Part shown: positions 8,714 to 16,440 of the stretch, piece after piece | Numbering within the stretch: position 1 is the stretch's first letter | How the letters are laid out: the number at the start of each line of letters is the position of its first letter | Source: Pseudomonas benzenivorans | Lineage (GTDB): Bacteria; Pseudomonadota; Gammaproteobacteria; Pseudomonadales; Pseudomonadaceae | Direction of reading: 5' to 3' | NCBI RefSeq assembly: GCF_024397895.1 | Contig: NZ_CP073346.1 | Location: 2,418,001 to 2,482,000, forward strand | DNA: 64,000 bases | Notes under the pieces: model-generated | Told to the model about the DNA's origin: nothing | What the model saw: only the letters and a program-made list of their open reading frames with translations | Databases searched by the model: none | Position numbers and translations under genes: made by a program

Positions 8714-9220
8714 ATGGCCAAAGAAGGCTCGGTAGCCCCCAAGGAACGCATCAACGTCACCTTCAAACCCGCCACCGGCGGCGCCCAGGAAGAGATCGAA
8801 CTGCCACTGAAGCTGATGGTGCTGGGCGATTTCACCCAGCGCGCCGACGAGCGCAAGATCGAAGACCGCAAGCCGATCAGCATCGACAAGAACAGCTTCG
8901 ACGAGGTGCTGGCCAAGCAGGAGCTGAACCTGACCTTCGGCGTGCCCAATCGCCTGCAGGACGAGCAGAGCGACGACGAGCTGGCCGTGCAGCTCAAGAT
9001 CAACTCGATGAAGGACTTCAACCCGGCCAACCTGGTCGAACAGGTGCCCGAGCTGAAGAAGCTGATGGAGCTGCGCGACGCCTTGGTCGCCCTGAAAGGC
9101 CCGCTGGGCAACGCCCCGGCCTTCCGCAAGGCGATCGAGAGCGTGCTCGCCGACGACGACTCGCGCGACCGCGTGCTCGGCGAACTCGGCCTGGCCGCCC
9201 AAGCCACCCTGGACTCCTGA
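8714..9220 (+). CDS. tssB: T6SS sheath small subunit TssB (VipA)
   Basis: The protein has 168 residues. The start at 8714 is preferred over an in-frame ATG six bases earlier because GGAG lies at the right distance. VipA/ImpB signatures are plain: RINVTFKPATGGAQEEIELPLKLMVLGDF, where the segment from LPLKLMVLGDF is diagnostic, and MKDFNPANLVEQVPEL. The C-terminal helix that pairs with TssC is present. With TssC it forms the contractile sheath in the cytoplasm. It lies 25 bases ahead of tssC. Confidence 0.96.
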   Translation: MAKEGSVAPKERINVTFKPATGGAQEEIELPLKLMVLGDFTQRADERKIEDRKPISIDKNSFDEVLAKQELNLTFGVPNRLQDEQSDDELAVQLKINSMKDFNPANLVEQVPELKKLMELRDALVALKGPLGNAPAFRKAIESVLADDDSRDRVLGELGLAAQATLDS

Positions 9221-9245
9221 CTTCAACTGACAAGGACGCTGATCA

Positions 9246-10721
9246 ATGAGCACTAGCACAGCACTCGAGAGCGGCCACAGCGCCGCCGAACTCGGCATTC
9301 TCGACCGCATCATCGCCGAGACCAAGCTGACCCCGGACGACGAGGCCTACGACATCGCCAAGCGCGGCGTATCGGCCTTCATCGAAGAATTGCTGAAGCC
9401 ACACAACGAGCACGAGCCGGTGAAGAAGGCCATGGTCGACCGCATGATCGCGGAGATCGACGCCAAGCTCAGCCGGCAGATGGACGAGATCCTGCACAAC
9501 GCCGAGTTCCAGGCCCTGGAATCCTCCTGGCGCGGCCTCAAGCTGCTGGTGGACCGCACCAACTTCCGCGAGAACATCAAGCTGGAGATCATCAACGCCT
9601 CCAAGCAGGACCTGCTCGATGACTTCGAGGACAGCCCGGAGATCGTCCAGTCCGGCCTGTACAAGCACATCTACACCGCCGAATACGGCCAGTTCGGCGG
9701 CCAGCCGGTCGGCGCCCTGATCGCCAACTACTTCTTCGACCCCAGTGCGCCGGACATCAAGACCCTGCAGTACGTCGCCAGCGTCGCCACCATGTCCCAC
9801 GCGCCGTTCATCGCCGCCGCCGGGCCGAAGTTCTTCGGCCTGGAAAGCTTCACCGGCCTGCCGGACCTGAAGGATCTGAAAGATCACTTCGAGGGCCCGC
9901 AGTTCGCCAAGTGGCAGAGCTTCCGCGAACAGGAAGACGCCCGCTACGTCGGCCTGACCGTGCCGCGCTTCCTGCTGCGCAACCCCTACGACCCGGAAGA
10001 CAACCCGGTGAAGACCTTCGTCTACAAGGAGAACGTTGCCGGCAGCCACGAACACTACCTGTGGGGCAACACCGCCTACACCTTCGCCAGTCGCCTGACC
10101 GACAGCTTCGCCAAGTTCCGCTGGTGCCCGAACATCATCGGCCCGCAGAGCGGCGGCGCGGTGGAGGACCTGCCGCTGCACCACTTCGAGAGCATGGGCG
10201 AGATCGAGACCAAGATCCCCACCGAGGTGCTGGTCTCCGACCGCCGCGAATACGAACTGGCCGAGGAAGGCTTTATCGCCCTGACCATGCGCAAGGGCAG
10301 CGACAACGCCGCGTTCTTCTCCGCCAACTCGGCGCAGAAGCCGAAGTTCTTCGGCATCAGCGCCGAGGGCAAGACCGCCGAGCTGAACTACAAGCTCGGC
10401 ACCCAGCTGCCCTACCTGTTCATCGTCAATCGCCTGGCCCACTACCTCAAGGTGCTGCAGCGCGAGCAGATCGGCGCCTGGAAGGAGCGCACCGACCTCG
10501 AACTGGAGCTCAACAAGTGGATCCGCCAGTTCGTCGCCGACCAGGAGAACCCCAGCTCCGAAGTGCGTAGCCGCCGCCCGCTGCGCGCCGCCCAGGTGAT
10601 CGTCAGCGACGTCGAAGGCGAGCCGGGCTGGTACCGCGTCAGCCTCAACGTGCGCCCGCACTTCAAGTACATGGGGGCTGACTTCACCCTGTCGCTGGTC
10701 GGCAAGCTGGACAAGGAATAA
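9246..10721 (+). CDS. tssC: T6SS sheath large subunit TssC (VipB)
   Basis: The protein has 491 residues, the usual size. VipB/ImpC motifs include FQALESSWRGLKLLVDRT, the strand GQFGGQPVGALIANYFFD, and ENVAGSHEHYLWGNTAY. The conserved C-terminal segment EVEGEPGWYRVSLNVRPHFKYMG-like sequence is present, with DVEG in place of EVEG. It polymerises with TssB into the sheath that contracts to fire the inner tube. A ribosome-binding site (AAGGACG) precedes the start. It is among the most conserved T6SS proteins, so the call is firm. Confidence 0.97.
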   Translation: MSTSTALESGHSAAELGILDRIIAETKLTPDDEAYDIAKRGVSAFIEELLKPHNEHEPVKKAMVDRMIAEIDAKLSRQMDEILHNAEFQALESSWRGLKLLVDRTNFRENIKLEIINASKQDLLDDFEDSPEIVQSGLYKHIYTAEYGQFGGQPVGALIANYFFDPSAPDIKTLQYVASVATMSHAPFIAAAGPKFFGLESFTGLPDLKDLKDHFEGPQFAKWQSFREQEDARYVGLTVPRFLLRNPYDPEDNPVKTFVYKENVAGSHEHYLWGNTAYTFASRLTDSFAKFRWCPNIIGPQSGGAVEDLPLHHFESMGEIETKIPTEVLVSDRREYELAEEGFIALTMRKGSDNAAFFSANSAQKPKFFGISAEGKTAELNYKLGTQLPYLFIVNRLAHYLKVLQREQIGAWKERTDLELELNKWIRQFVADQENPSSEVRSRRPLRAAQVIVSDVEGEPGWYRVSLNVRPHFKYMGADFTLSLVGKLDKE

Positions 10722-10727
10722 GCAGCC

Positions 10728-11132
10728 ATGGCCTACGGCAGCCTGTTCGAACGCCTCGGCGGCGAGGCCGGCCAACGCGCCGGCTGGAGCCGCGAGGTCG
10801 CCGCCATGGCATCGGTGGCTGCCCACCTGGCCAAGATGCTCAGCACCCGGGCGGGCAGCGTGCAGACGCTGCCCGACTACGGGTTGCCCGATTTGAACGA
10901 TATGCGCCTGTCGCTGCACGACTCGCTGCAGCAGGCGCGTATCGCCATCGAACGCTTTATCGAGGCGTACGAACCGCGTTTGCGCCAGGTGCGGGTGATC
11001 TCCCTGCCGCGCAGCCACGACCCGCTGAGCCTGTCCTTCGCCATCGAAGGCCTGCTGCAGGTCGAGGGCATCAAGCGCTACGTCAGCTTTTCCGCGAGCC
11101 TGGATGGCAGCGGACAGGTCAAGGTCCAGTAA
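10728..11132 (+). CDS. tssE: T6SS baseplate protein TssE (gp25-like)
   Basis: The protein has 134 residues with the gp25/lysozyme-like fold signature: SLFERL at the N-terminus, VAAHLAKMLSTRAGSVQTLPDYGLPDLND, then IERFIEAYEPRLRQVRV and a closing strand region FAIEGLLQ. The EPRL motif typical of TssE is present. It is a wedge component of the baseplate that nucleates sheath assembly. The start is 6 bases after the tssC stop, with AAGGA inside the tssC end. Confidence 0.95.
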   Translation: MAYGSLFERLGGEAGQRAGWSREVAAMASVAAHLAKMLSTRAGSVQTLPDYGLPDLNDMRLSLHDSLQQARIAIERFIEAYEPRLRQVRVISLPRSHDPLSLSFAIEGLLQVEGIKRYVSFSASLDGSGQVKVQ

Positions 11133-11143
11133 GGAGAGCCCGA

Positions 11144-11683
11144 ATGTCCGGTAAGCCCGCCGCCCGCTTGAACGATCCCACCGCCTGCCCGATCCCCGGC
11201 CACGGCAGCAACCCGATCGCCGCCGGCTCGCCCGACGTGCTGTTCGACGGCCTGCCCGCCGCCCGCATGGGCGACCCCTCCGCCTGCGGCGGCGCCCTGG
11301 CCAGCGCGGTGATCCCGAACGTGCTGATCAACGGCAAGCCGGCGACCGTCGTTGGCACTGTGGGCAGCCATGGCAATGTGGTGACGGCGGGCTCGGGGAC
11401 TGTGCTGATTGGCACTAGCGGCGGTGGGGCGGCGTTTAGTGGCATAACCCCACTGGCGAGCCACATTGTTCAGGACGTTTTCGATGAAAAAATCCAGCTA
11501 GTCGATTCGGTAACTGGAACCCCAATCGTTGACTATCCATATTTCGCCATTACATCAGATGGCACCAGCTACTTTGGGCGAACTGATTTGCAAGGCAATA
11601 CCCAGAGGATGTCTACGAAACAAGCGGGTGATATATCAGTATTCTGGGGCGATGAAGCTCTGCATAAACAGGATGAGATATAA
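11144..11683 (+). CDS. PAAR-domain tip protein with a C-terminal extension
   Basis: The protein has 179 residues. Residues 1-95 are a PAAR domain with repeated proline/glycine turns and metal-binding His and Cys positions (AARLNDPTACP, GHGSNPIAAGSPDVLFDG, MGDPSACGGAL, VGSHGNVVTAGS). PAAR proteins sharpen the VgrG spike and carry effectors. Residues from about 110 form a short beta-rich tail (IQLVDSVTGTPIVDYPYFAITSDG, SYFGRTDLQGNTQRM) like the transthyretin-type extensions known on some PAAR proteins. Base composition drops sharply near 11430, where the tail begins. It is followed two bases later by the Tae4-like effector, so it probably loads that effector. Confidence 0.85.
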   Translation: MSGKPAARLNDPTACPIPGHGSNPIAAGSPDVLFDGLPAARMGDPSACGGALASAVIPNVLINGKPATVVGTVGSHGNVVTAGSGTVLIGTSGGGAAFSGITPLASHIVQDVFDEKIQLVDSVTGTPIVDYPYFAITSDGTSYFGRTDLQGNTQRMSTKQAGDISVFWGDEALHKQDEI

Positions 11684-11685
11684 AT

Positions 11686-12285
11686 ATGCCTAATCGCGCC
11701 AGCGTTATAAAAACCAACAGTCAACCGGGGTCTACGCAGGTTGTTAGTCATGCCGCAATAAAATTCGAAGACTTATGGGGCAGTTATCCCAGTGGTTCGA
11801 TCAAGCATCTCGACAGCAAGACCGGGAGAGACGTGTTTGATGATCATTGCGCAATCAATGTAAGCCAAAGCCTATATAGCTGCGGAGTATTACTTAAGTC
11901 ATTCAAGGGTACAAAGTGCTGGTCATGTCCGAGCAAAGACAGCTCAGGTAAAGGCATCCATGCCATTCGCGCTCAGGAGTTGGCGTCCTACCTAAGCACC
12001 AGGCCTTTCGCGAGTTGTCCAGTTCCCCAACGCCTCACTGGCTCAAGCTATGAGACAGCGGTAAAGGGTAAGACCGGTATTATCTTTTTCAAAGACTACT
12101 GGCAACGCTCAGGTGAGAGCGGTAGAACTGGCGATCACATTGATCTGTGGCGCGAAAGTAAGCTGGCCAGCATTGGCGGTGCGCTAACATTTATCCGTCA
12201 AACCTTTCCGGGAATAGCGGAAAATTATCTGGACATGTCTGATCTGCGCCGTGCTAGCGAAGTTTTATTTTGGGAAATAGCATAA
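11686..12285 (+). CDS. T6SS amidase effector, Tae4-like
   Basis: The protein has 199 residues. It matches the Tae4 pattern of NlpC/P60-like cysteine amidases: FEDLWGSYPSG near the N-terminus, a nucleophile segment DDHCAINVSQSLYSCGV (Cys55) and a histidine segment GDHIDLWRE (His151). A hydrophobic strand KTGIIFFKDYW lies between them. Tae4 enzymes cut the gamma-D-glutamyl-mDAP bond of peptidoglycan stem peptides after delivery to the periplasm of a rival cell. No signal peptide is seen, as expected for a T6SS cargo. The gene is AT-richer than the tss genes around it, a sign of a swapped cassette. The next gene starts inside its stop codon. Confidence 0.88.
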   Translation: MPNRASVIKTNSQPGSTQVVSHAAIKFEDLWGSYPSGSIKHLDSKTGRDVFDDHCAINVSQSLYSCGVLLKSFKGTKCWSCPSKDSSGKGIHAIRAQELASYLSTRPFASCPVPQRLTGSSYETAVKGKTGIIFFKDYWQRSGESGRTGDHIDLWRESKLASIGGALTFIRQTFPGIAENYLDMSDLRRASEVLFWEIA

Positions 12286-12893
12286 TGGCGGCGCTTCGCA
12301 TTCTTTTTTATGCGGTCATCGGTCTGGCATTAAGCGCCAGCATCTTTGTTTTGAATTTGCTATTTTTTGCCAAGCCGCTGTATGCCCTTTACGCCGACTT
12401 GTTGCAGTCTGGACAGATGTATCAGGGCGAAACTCGTGCGTTTATGTACAACCGCTTTCTTTTAACTGTAATTGCCCCTACTAGCCTTCTTCTGGGGGGG
12501 GGGCTGACATGGTTGTCGATAAAGCTCCGTTGGCTCGCCTTCATCTTAGCTGCACTGGCTCTTGTCACTATATTGTCGGCGGCAATTTTCATGCGCTTTG
12601 AGCCTGTTGTTATTTCACCAGCACCGCTACGTGATCACCCCAACGCTCAATGGAGCGGCGGTGTAGATGGGGGAGCATTTTTTGAAATCACGGAGGCCGA
12701 TCCGCCCCGTTACTTTCTCGAGATTCGCTACGAGAACGGAAGTCTCTGGGCTAAAGGCTGGGTAAACGGGCAAGAGCAAGCTCTGACCAATAGTGATTTT
12801 CTTGGTTATTACGGCGGAAATTCCATCGACCTCAAAAGTAATAAGCAGCTTCGGCTGGAGAACCAAGATGGCACTTCAATCGATTTTGATTAA
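12285..12893 (+). CDS. Membrane protein with periplasmic C-terminal domain, candidate immunity to the Tae4-like effector
   Basis: The protein has 202 residues from the ATG that overlaps the effector stop codon (TAATG). Three hydrophobic segments are seen, at about residues 4-28, 58-78 and 85-105. The positively charged KLRW between the second and third suggests that loop is cytoplasmic, which places the last 95 residues (from RFEPVVIS) in the periplasm. No family is recognised. Known Tai4 immunity proteins are small periplasmic proteins, not polytopic ones, so this would be a different type. Tight coupling to the effector gene is the main argument for an immunity role. It is AT-rich like its neighbours. 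Confidence 0.6.
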   Translation: MAALRILFYAVIGLALSASIFVLNLLFFAKPLYALYADLLQSGQMYQGETRAFMYNRFLLTVIAPTSLLLGGGLTWLSIKLRWLAFILAALALVTILSAAIFMRFEPVVISPAPLRDHPNAQWSGGVDGGAFFEITEADPPRYFLEIRYENGSLWAKGWVNGQEQALTNSDFLGYYGGNSIDLKSNKQLRLENQDGTSIDFD

Positions 12894-12914
12894 GTAAGGG
12901 TAGAGGTCAATAAA

Positions 12915-13130
12915 ATGCCAAACACTAGCATTTCCGGTTACCTGGCCACTGTAGCGGACAGCGATCTGTTTGGGATATTGGCCATCTACTGTTTTGCTAC
13001 TGCCATCCTCGGGCTCTTTGAGCGAGCGCGGAATACATGGCTATACCGATCCATGGCGCTTCTAGGCCTTTTGACTGTTCCAGCTCTGCATGTTGCAGGC
13101 ACTTATTTTCTTAACCAAGTGCCTGCCTGA
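12915..13130 (+). CDS. Small hydrophobic membrane protein, unknown
   Basis: The protein has 71 residues, mostly hydrophobic, with two or three candidate membrane segments (LFGILAIYCFATAILGLF, then YRSMALLGLLTVPALHVAGTYFL). No family is recognised. AGAGG precedes the start at a good distance. It lies in the AT-richer tae4 cassette between tssE and tssF, and its stop overlaps the next start (TGATG). It may help the neighbouring membrane protein or may itself be an immunity or accessory factor. Confidence 0.6.
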   Translation: MPNTSISGYLATVADSDLFGILAIYCFATAILGLFERARNTWLYRSMALLGLLTVPALHVAGTYFLNQVPA

Positions 13131-13648
13131 TGACCATGTCCCCTCAAGTGACAACGTCGTTCGCGACCTACCCGCGCAAGGTATTCATCGGTGAGCAAGA
13201 CGCTGCAAATCACTACTGCGTCCTGATGATTACCGAAGAGGAGCTCGACCAGCTTCATGAGCTGATCGCAGAGCAATTTGGCCAGACAACCATTGAGCTC
13301 GGGCAGACGGCCCATGCTGTGAGCGTCGACGAAGGGGCGCTGAAACTGTCTGCACGCCGCGAGTTCAACGGCCTGATCATCGAGTTGGTCACCAACTCGA
13401 AGACGTTTCTCGAGAGGCTGGATGCTTCCTTCAAGGCGCCGCCATCGCCCTGGTTTGCATTTCCCGACATGCAACCCATCGAGGCGATCATGAACAAGCA
13501 GGGCAGCCTCGAATACTGGTGGGACTGGATTTGGAATCCCTTTTGGGAGCACGCCTCTGCCGAAACTCGAGCGGATTATCTGAGTGCGCACAAGGCCAGC
13601 GATGAATGGATCGAGTGTTTGGCTGGACAAGCCAATGGCTCCGACTGA
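13130..13648 (+). CDS. Hypothetical cytoplasmic protein of the tae4 cassette
   Basis: The protein has 172 residues from 13130; an in-frame ATG six bases later is also possible. There is no signal peptide or membrane segment. Notable features are an acidic early part (TEEELDQLHELIAEQFG) and a Trp-rich stretch EYWWDWIWNPFWEH near residue 130. The family is not recognised. It is co-directional and overlapping with the preceding small gene and lies 15 bases before tssF. Its composition is intermediate between the AT-rich cassette and the GC-rich tss genes. It could be a cytoplasmic accessory or a second immunity protein. Confidence 0.6.
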   Translation: MTMSPQVTTSFATYPRKVFIGEQDAANHYCVLMITEEELDQLHELIAEQFGQTTIELGQTAHAVSVDEGALKLSARREFNGLIIELVTNSKTFLERLDASFKAPPSPWFAFPDMQPIEAIMNKQGSLEYWWDWIWNPFWEHASAETRADYLSAHKASDEWIECLAGQANGSD

Positions 13649-13662
13649 TCAGGGATAGATAG

Positions 13663-15456
13663 ATGTCTTTTAACCACTACTACCAGAGCGAACTCAGCGC
13701 CCTGCGCCAACTGGGCAAGCGCTTTGCCGAGCGCAGCCCGGCGTTGGCGCCGTTTCTCGGGCAGAGCGGGCGCGACCCGGATGTCGAGCGGCTGCTGGAG
13801 GGTTTCGCCTTTCTCACTGGGCGCCTGCGGCAGAAGCTCGACGACGAGTTGCCGGAGCTGACCCATTCGCTGATGCACCTGCTGTGGCCGAACTACATGC
13901 GTCCGCTGCCGGCCTTCAGCATGTTGCAGTTCGACCCGCTCAAGCGCCCCGGTCCGGCCCTGCCGGTGCCGCGCCATACGCCGGTGGAGTCCAGGCCGAT
14001 CCAGGGCGTGACCTGTCGCTTCCGCACCGCCTTCGCTACCGAGGTGCTGCCGCTGGCGCTCAACGGACTGGATTATTCGGTCAAGGGCGACGGCGCCCTG
14101 CTCAGCCTGCGCCTGACCATGAGTGCCGACGGCCACCTGGGCGAGCTGAACCTCAAGCAGCTGCGCCTGCACCTGGCCGGCGAACGCTATATCAGCCAGC
14201 TGCTCTACCTCGGCCTGCTGCGCCATCTGAGCGGCATCCAGCTGGTGCTGCTCGGCGCCGACGGCCAGGCCCTGGTCAAGGACACAGGCGGCCAGGCGGT
14301 GGCCAACCTGCGCCTGGGCGCCGAACAGTTGCAGCCGGTGGGTTTCGACGAAGATCAGGCGCTGATCCCCTACCCGCTGAACACCTTCCGCGGCTACCGC
14401 TACCTGCAGGAATACTTCGCCTTCCAGGACAAGTTCCTGTTCGTCGACCTCAAGGGCCTGGACGGCCTCAAGCGCCTGCCGCCGGAGCTGCTCGAACGGG
14501 CCCGCGGCATGGAGCTGCGCTTCGATATTCGCAAGGCCGGGGTGCAGCGCATCCGCCCGACCCTGGACAACGTGCGCCTGTACTGCACGCCGGTGGTCAA
14601 CCTGTTCGCCCACGACGCCATCCCGATCCGCCTGGACGGCAAGCAGGACCAGTACCTGCTGCTGCCGGCCGAGTTCGATTCGCAGCACTGCGGGGTGTTC
14701 TCGGTGGACCGGGTCACCGGCTGGAAACCCGGCGGCCAGGGCTACGAGGAATACGTGCCGTTCGAGTCCTTCGAGCACGACCCGAGCTTCGACGTGCCCC
14801 TGGCGCGCCCGCACTACAGCGTGCGCCAGCAACCCTCGCTGCTCGGCGACGGCCTGGAAACCTACCTGAGCTTCGGCCTGCGCAACCTCGACCAGCACGA
14901 GACGCTGTCGATCGAGCTGTCCTGCACCAACCAGAACCTGCCGCGCCAGCTCGGCCTCGGCGATATCTGCATGCCCAGCGAGGACACCCCGGAGTTCCTG
15001 ACCTTCCGCAATATCAGCGCGGTGACGCCCAGCTACGCGCCGCCACTGCACCGCGACTTCCTCTGGAAGCTGATCAGCAACATGTCGCTGAACTACCTGT
15101 CGTTGGCCAACGTCGAGGCGCTCAAGGTGATCCTCGAGACCTACGACCTGCCGCGCTACTACGACCAGCACGCCGAAAAGGTCAGCAAACGCCTGCTCGG
15201 CGGTCTGCAAGGCATCCGCCACCAGCACGTCGACCGCCTGCACCGCGGGCTGCCGGTGCGCGGGGTGCGCACTGAGCTGACGATGAACCCCGAAGGCTAC
15301 GTGGGCGAGGGTGACCTGTTCCTCTTCGCCTCGGTGCTCAATGAATTTTTTGCCCTGTACGCCAGCCTCAACTCGTACCACGAGCTGCGCGTGCAGAGCA
15401 CACAGGGAGAGGTGTACCAATGGACGCCGCGCATGGGGCAACAGCCCCTGCTCTGA
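13663..15456 (+). CDS. tssF: T6SS baseplate protein TssF
   Basis: The protein has 597 residues. TssF/VasA signatures include the N-terminal FNHYYQSELSALRQLGKRFAER, then DPDVERLLEGFAFLTGRLRQKLDDELPELTHSLMHLLWPNYMRPLP in outline, which is highly typical. GYRYLQEYFAFQDKFLFVDL follows in the middle. The C-terminus ends with FFALYASLNSYHELRVQST. It is a wedge component of the baseplate and forms a complex with TssG. Its end overlaps tssG by 37 bases. Confidence 0.96.
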   Translation: MSFNHYYQSELSALRQLGKRFAERSPALAPFLGQSGRDPDVERLLEGFAFLTGRLRQKLDDELPELTHSLMHLLWPNYMRPLPAFSMLQFDPLKRPGPALPVPRHTPVESRPIQGVTCRFRTAFATEVLPLALNGLDYSVKGDGALLSLRLTMSADGHLGELNLKQLRLHLAGERYISQLLYLGLLRHLSGIQLVLLGADGQALVKDTGGQAVANLRLGAEQLQPVGFDEDQALIPYPLNTFRGYRYLQEYFAFQDKFLFVDLKGLDGLKRLPPELLERARGMELRFDIRKAGVQRIRPTLDNVRLYCTPVVNLFAHDAIPIRLDGKQDQYLLLPAEFDSQHCGVFSVDRVTGWKPGGQGYEEYVPFESFEHDPSFDVPLARPHYSVRQQPSLLGDGLETYLSFGLRNLDQHETLSIELSCTNQNLPRQLGLGDICMPSEDTPEFLTFRNISAVTPSYAPPLHRDFLWKLISNMSLNYLSLANVEALKVILETYDLPRYYDQHAEKVSKRLLGGLQGIRHQHVDRLHRGLPVRGVRTELTMNPEGYVGEGDLFLFASVLNEFFALYASLNSYHELRVQSTQGEVYQWTPRMGQQPLL

Positions 15457-16427
15457 GCCGCTTGAGCCGGGGCATCCGCGAGTACAGCCTGTTCCAGGGT
15501 GTACAGCTGGTGCTGGAGCGCCTGCGGGCCGCCCATCCCCATCTGGATGAGGAGGCTCTGCAGCAGCGCCTGGAATTCCAGGCCAACCCCAGCCTGGGCT
15601 TTCCCGGCAGCGATATCGATCGCGTGCAGTTCTTCGAGGAGCACGGCGAGCTGCGCGCGCGCCTGCGCATCAACCTGGTCAGCCTGTTCGGTGCCGGCTC
15701 ACCGCTGCCGGCCTTCTATGGCGAACAGGCCCTGGGCGACAGCGAAGACGGCAATCCGACGCGCGACTTCCTCGACCTGTTCAACAATCGCTTGCAGCGC
15801 CTGCTGCTGCCGATCTGGCAGAAGTACCGCTACCACGCGCGCTTTCACAGCGGCGCCCTGGACCCGTTTTCCGAACAGCTGTTCGCCCTGATCGGCCTGG
15901 GTGGCGCGCAGATCCGCGCCGCCACCGAGCTGAACTGGAAACGCCTGCTGCCCTACCTCGGCCTGCTCAGCCTGCGCGCCCATTCGGCGGCGCTGATCGA
16001 GTCGGTGCTGCGCTACTACTTCAAGCACGCCGAGCTGCATATCGAGCAATGCCTGGAACGCCAGGTGGAGATCCTCGGCGAACAACGCAACCGCCTCGGC
16101 CTGGCCAACAGCCAACTGGGCGAGAGCCTGGTGCTGGGCGAGTTCGTGCGCGACCGCGGCGGCAAGTTCCGCATCCATATCCGCCAGCTCGGCTGGCAGC
16201 GCTTCCACGAATTCCTGCCGATCGGCAGCGGCTACCAGCCCCTGTGCGCACTGGTGCGCTTCACCCTGCGCGACCCGCTGGACTACGACATCCGCCTGGA
16301 GCTGCGCCAGGACGAGATCCGCGAACTGTGCATCGGCGCCGACAACCCCTGCCGCCTCGGCTGGACCAGCTGGCTCGGCCGCGACCGGGCCGACGGCCTG
16401 GTCACCCTCGGCAGCAAAGCTCACTAA
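15420..16427 (+). CDS. tssG: T6SS baseplate protein TssG
   Basis: The protein has 335 residues. TssG/VasB signatures: YSLFQGVQLVLERLRAAHPH, NLVSLFGAGSPLPAFYGEQALGD, then FLDLFNNRLQRLLLPIWQKYRYHARF. It joins TssF and TssE in the baseplate wedge. The start lies inside the end of tssF, which shows coupling. The C-terminal part carries LRQDEIRELCIG, typical of the family. Confidence 0.96.
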   Translation: MDAAHGATAPALSRLSRGIREYSLFQGVQLVLERLRAAHPHLDEEALQQRLEFQANPSLGFPGSDIDRVQFFEEHGELRARLRINLVSLFGAGSPLPAFYGEQALGDSEDGNPTRDFLDLFNNRLQRLLLPIWQKYRYHARFHSGALDPFSEQLFALIGLGGAQIRAATELNWKRLLPYLGLLSLRAHSAALIESVLRYYFKHAELHIEQCLERQVEILGEQRNRLGLANSQLGESLVLGEFVRDRGGKFRIHIRQLGWQRFHEFLPIGSGYQPLCALVRFTLRDPLDYDIRLELRQDEIRELCIGADNPCRLGWTSWLGRDRADGLVTLGSKAH

Positions 16428-16440
16428 GGACAGAGAGACA

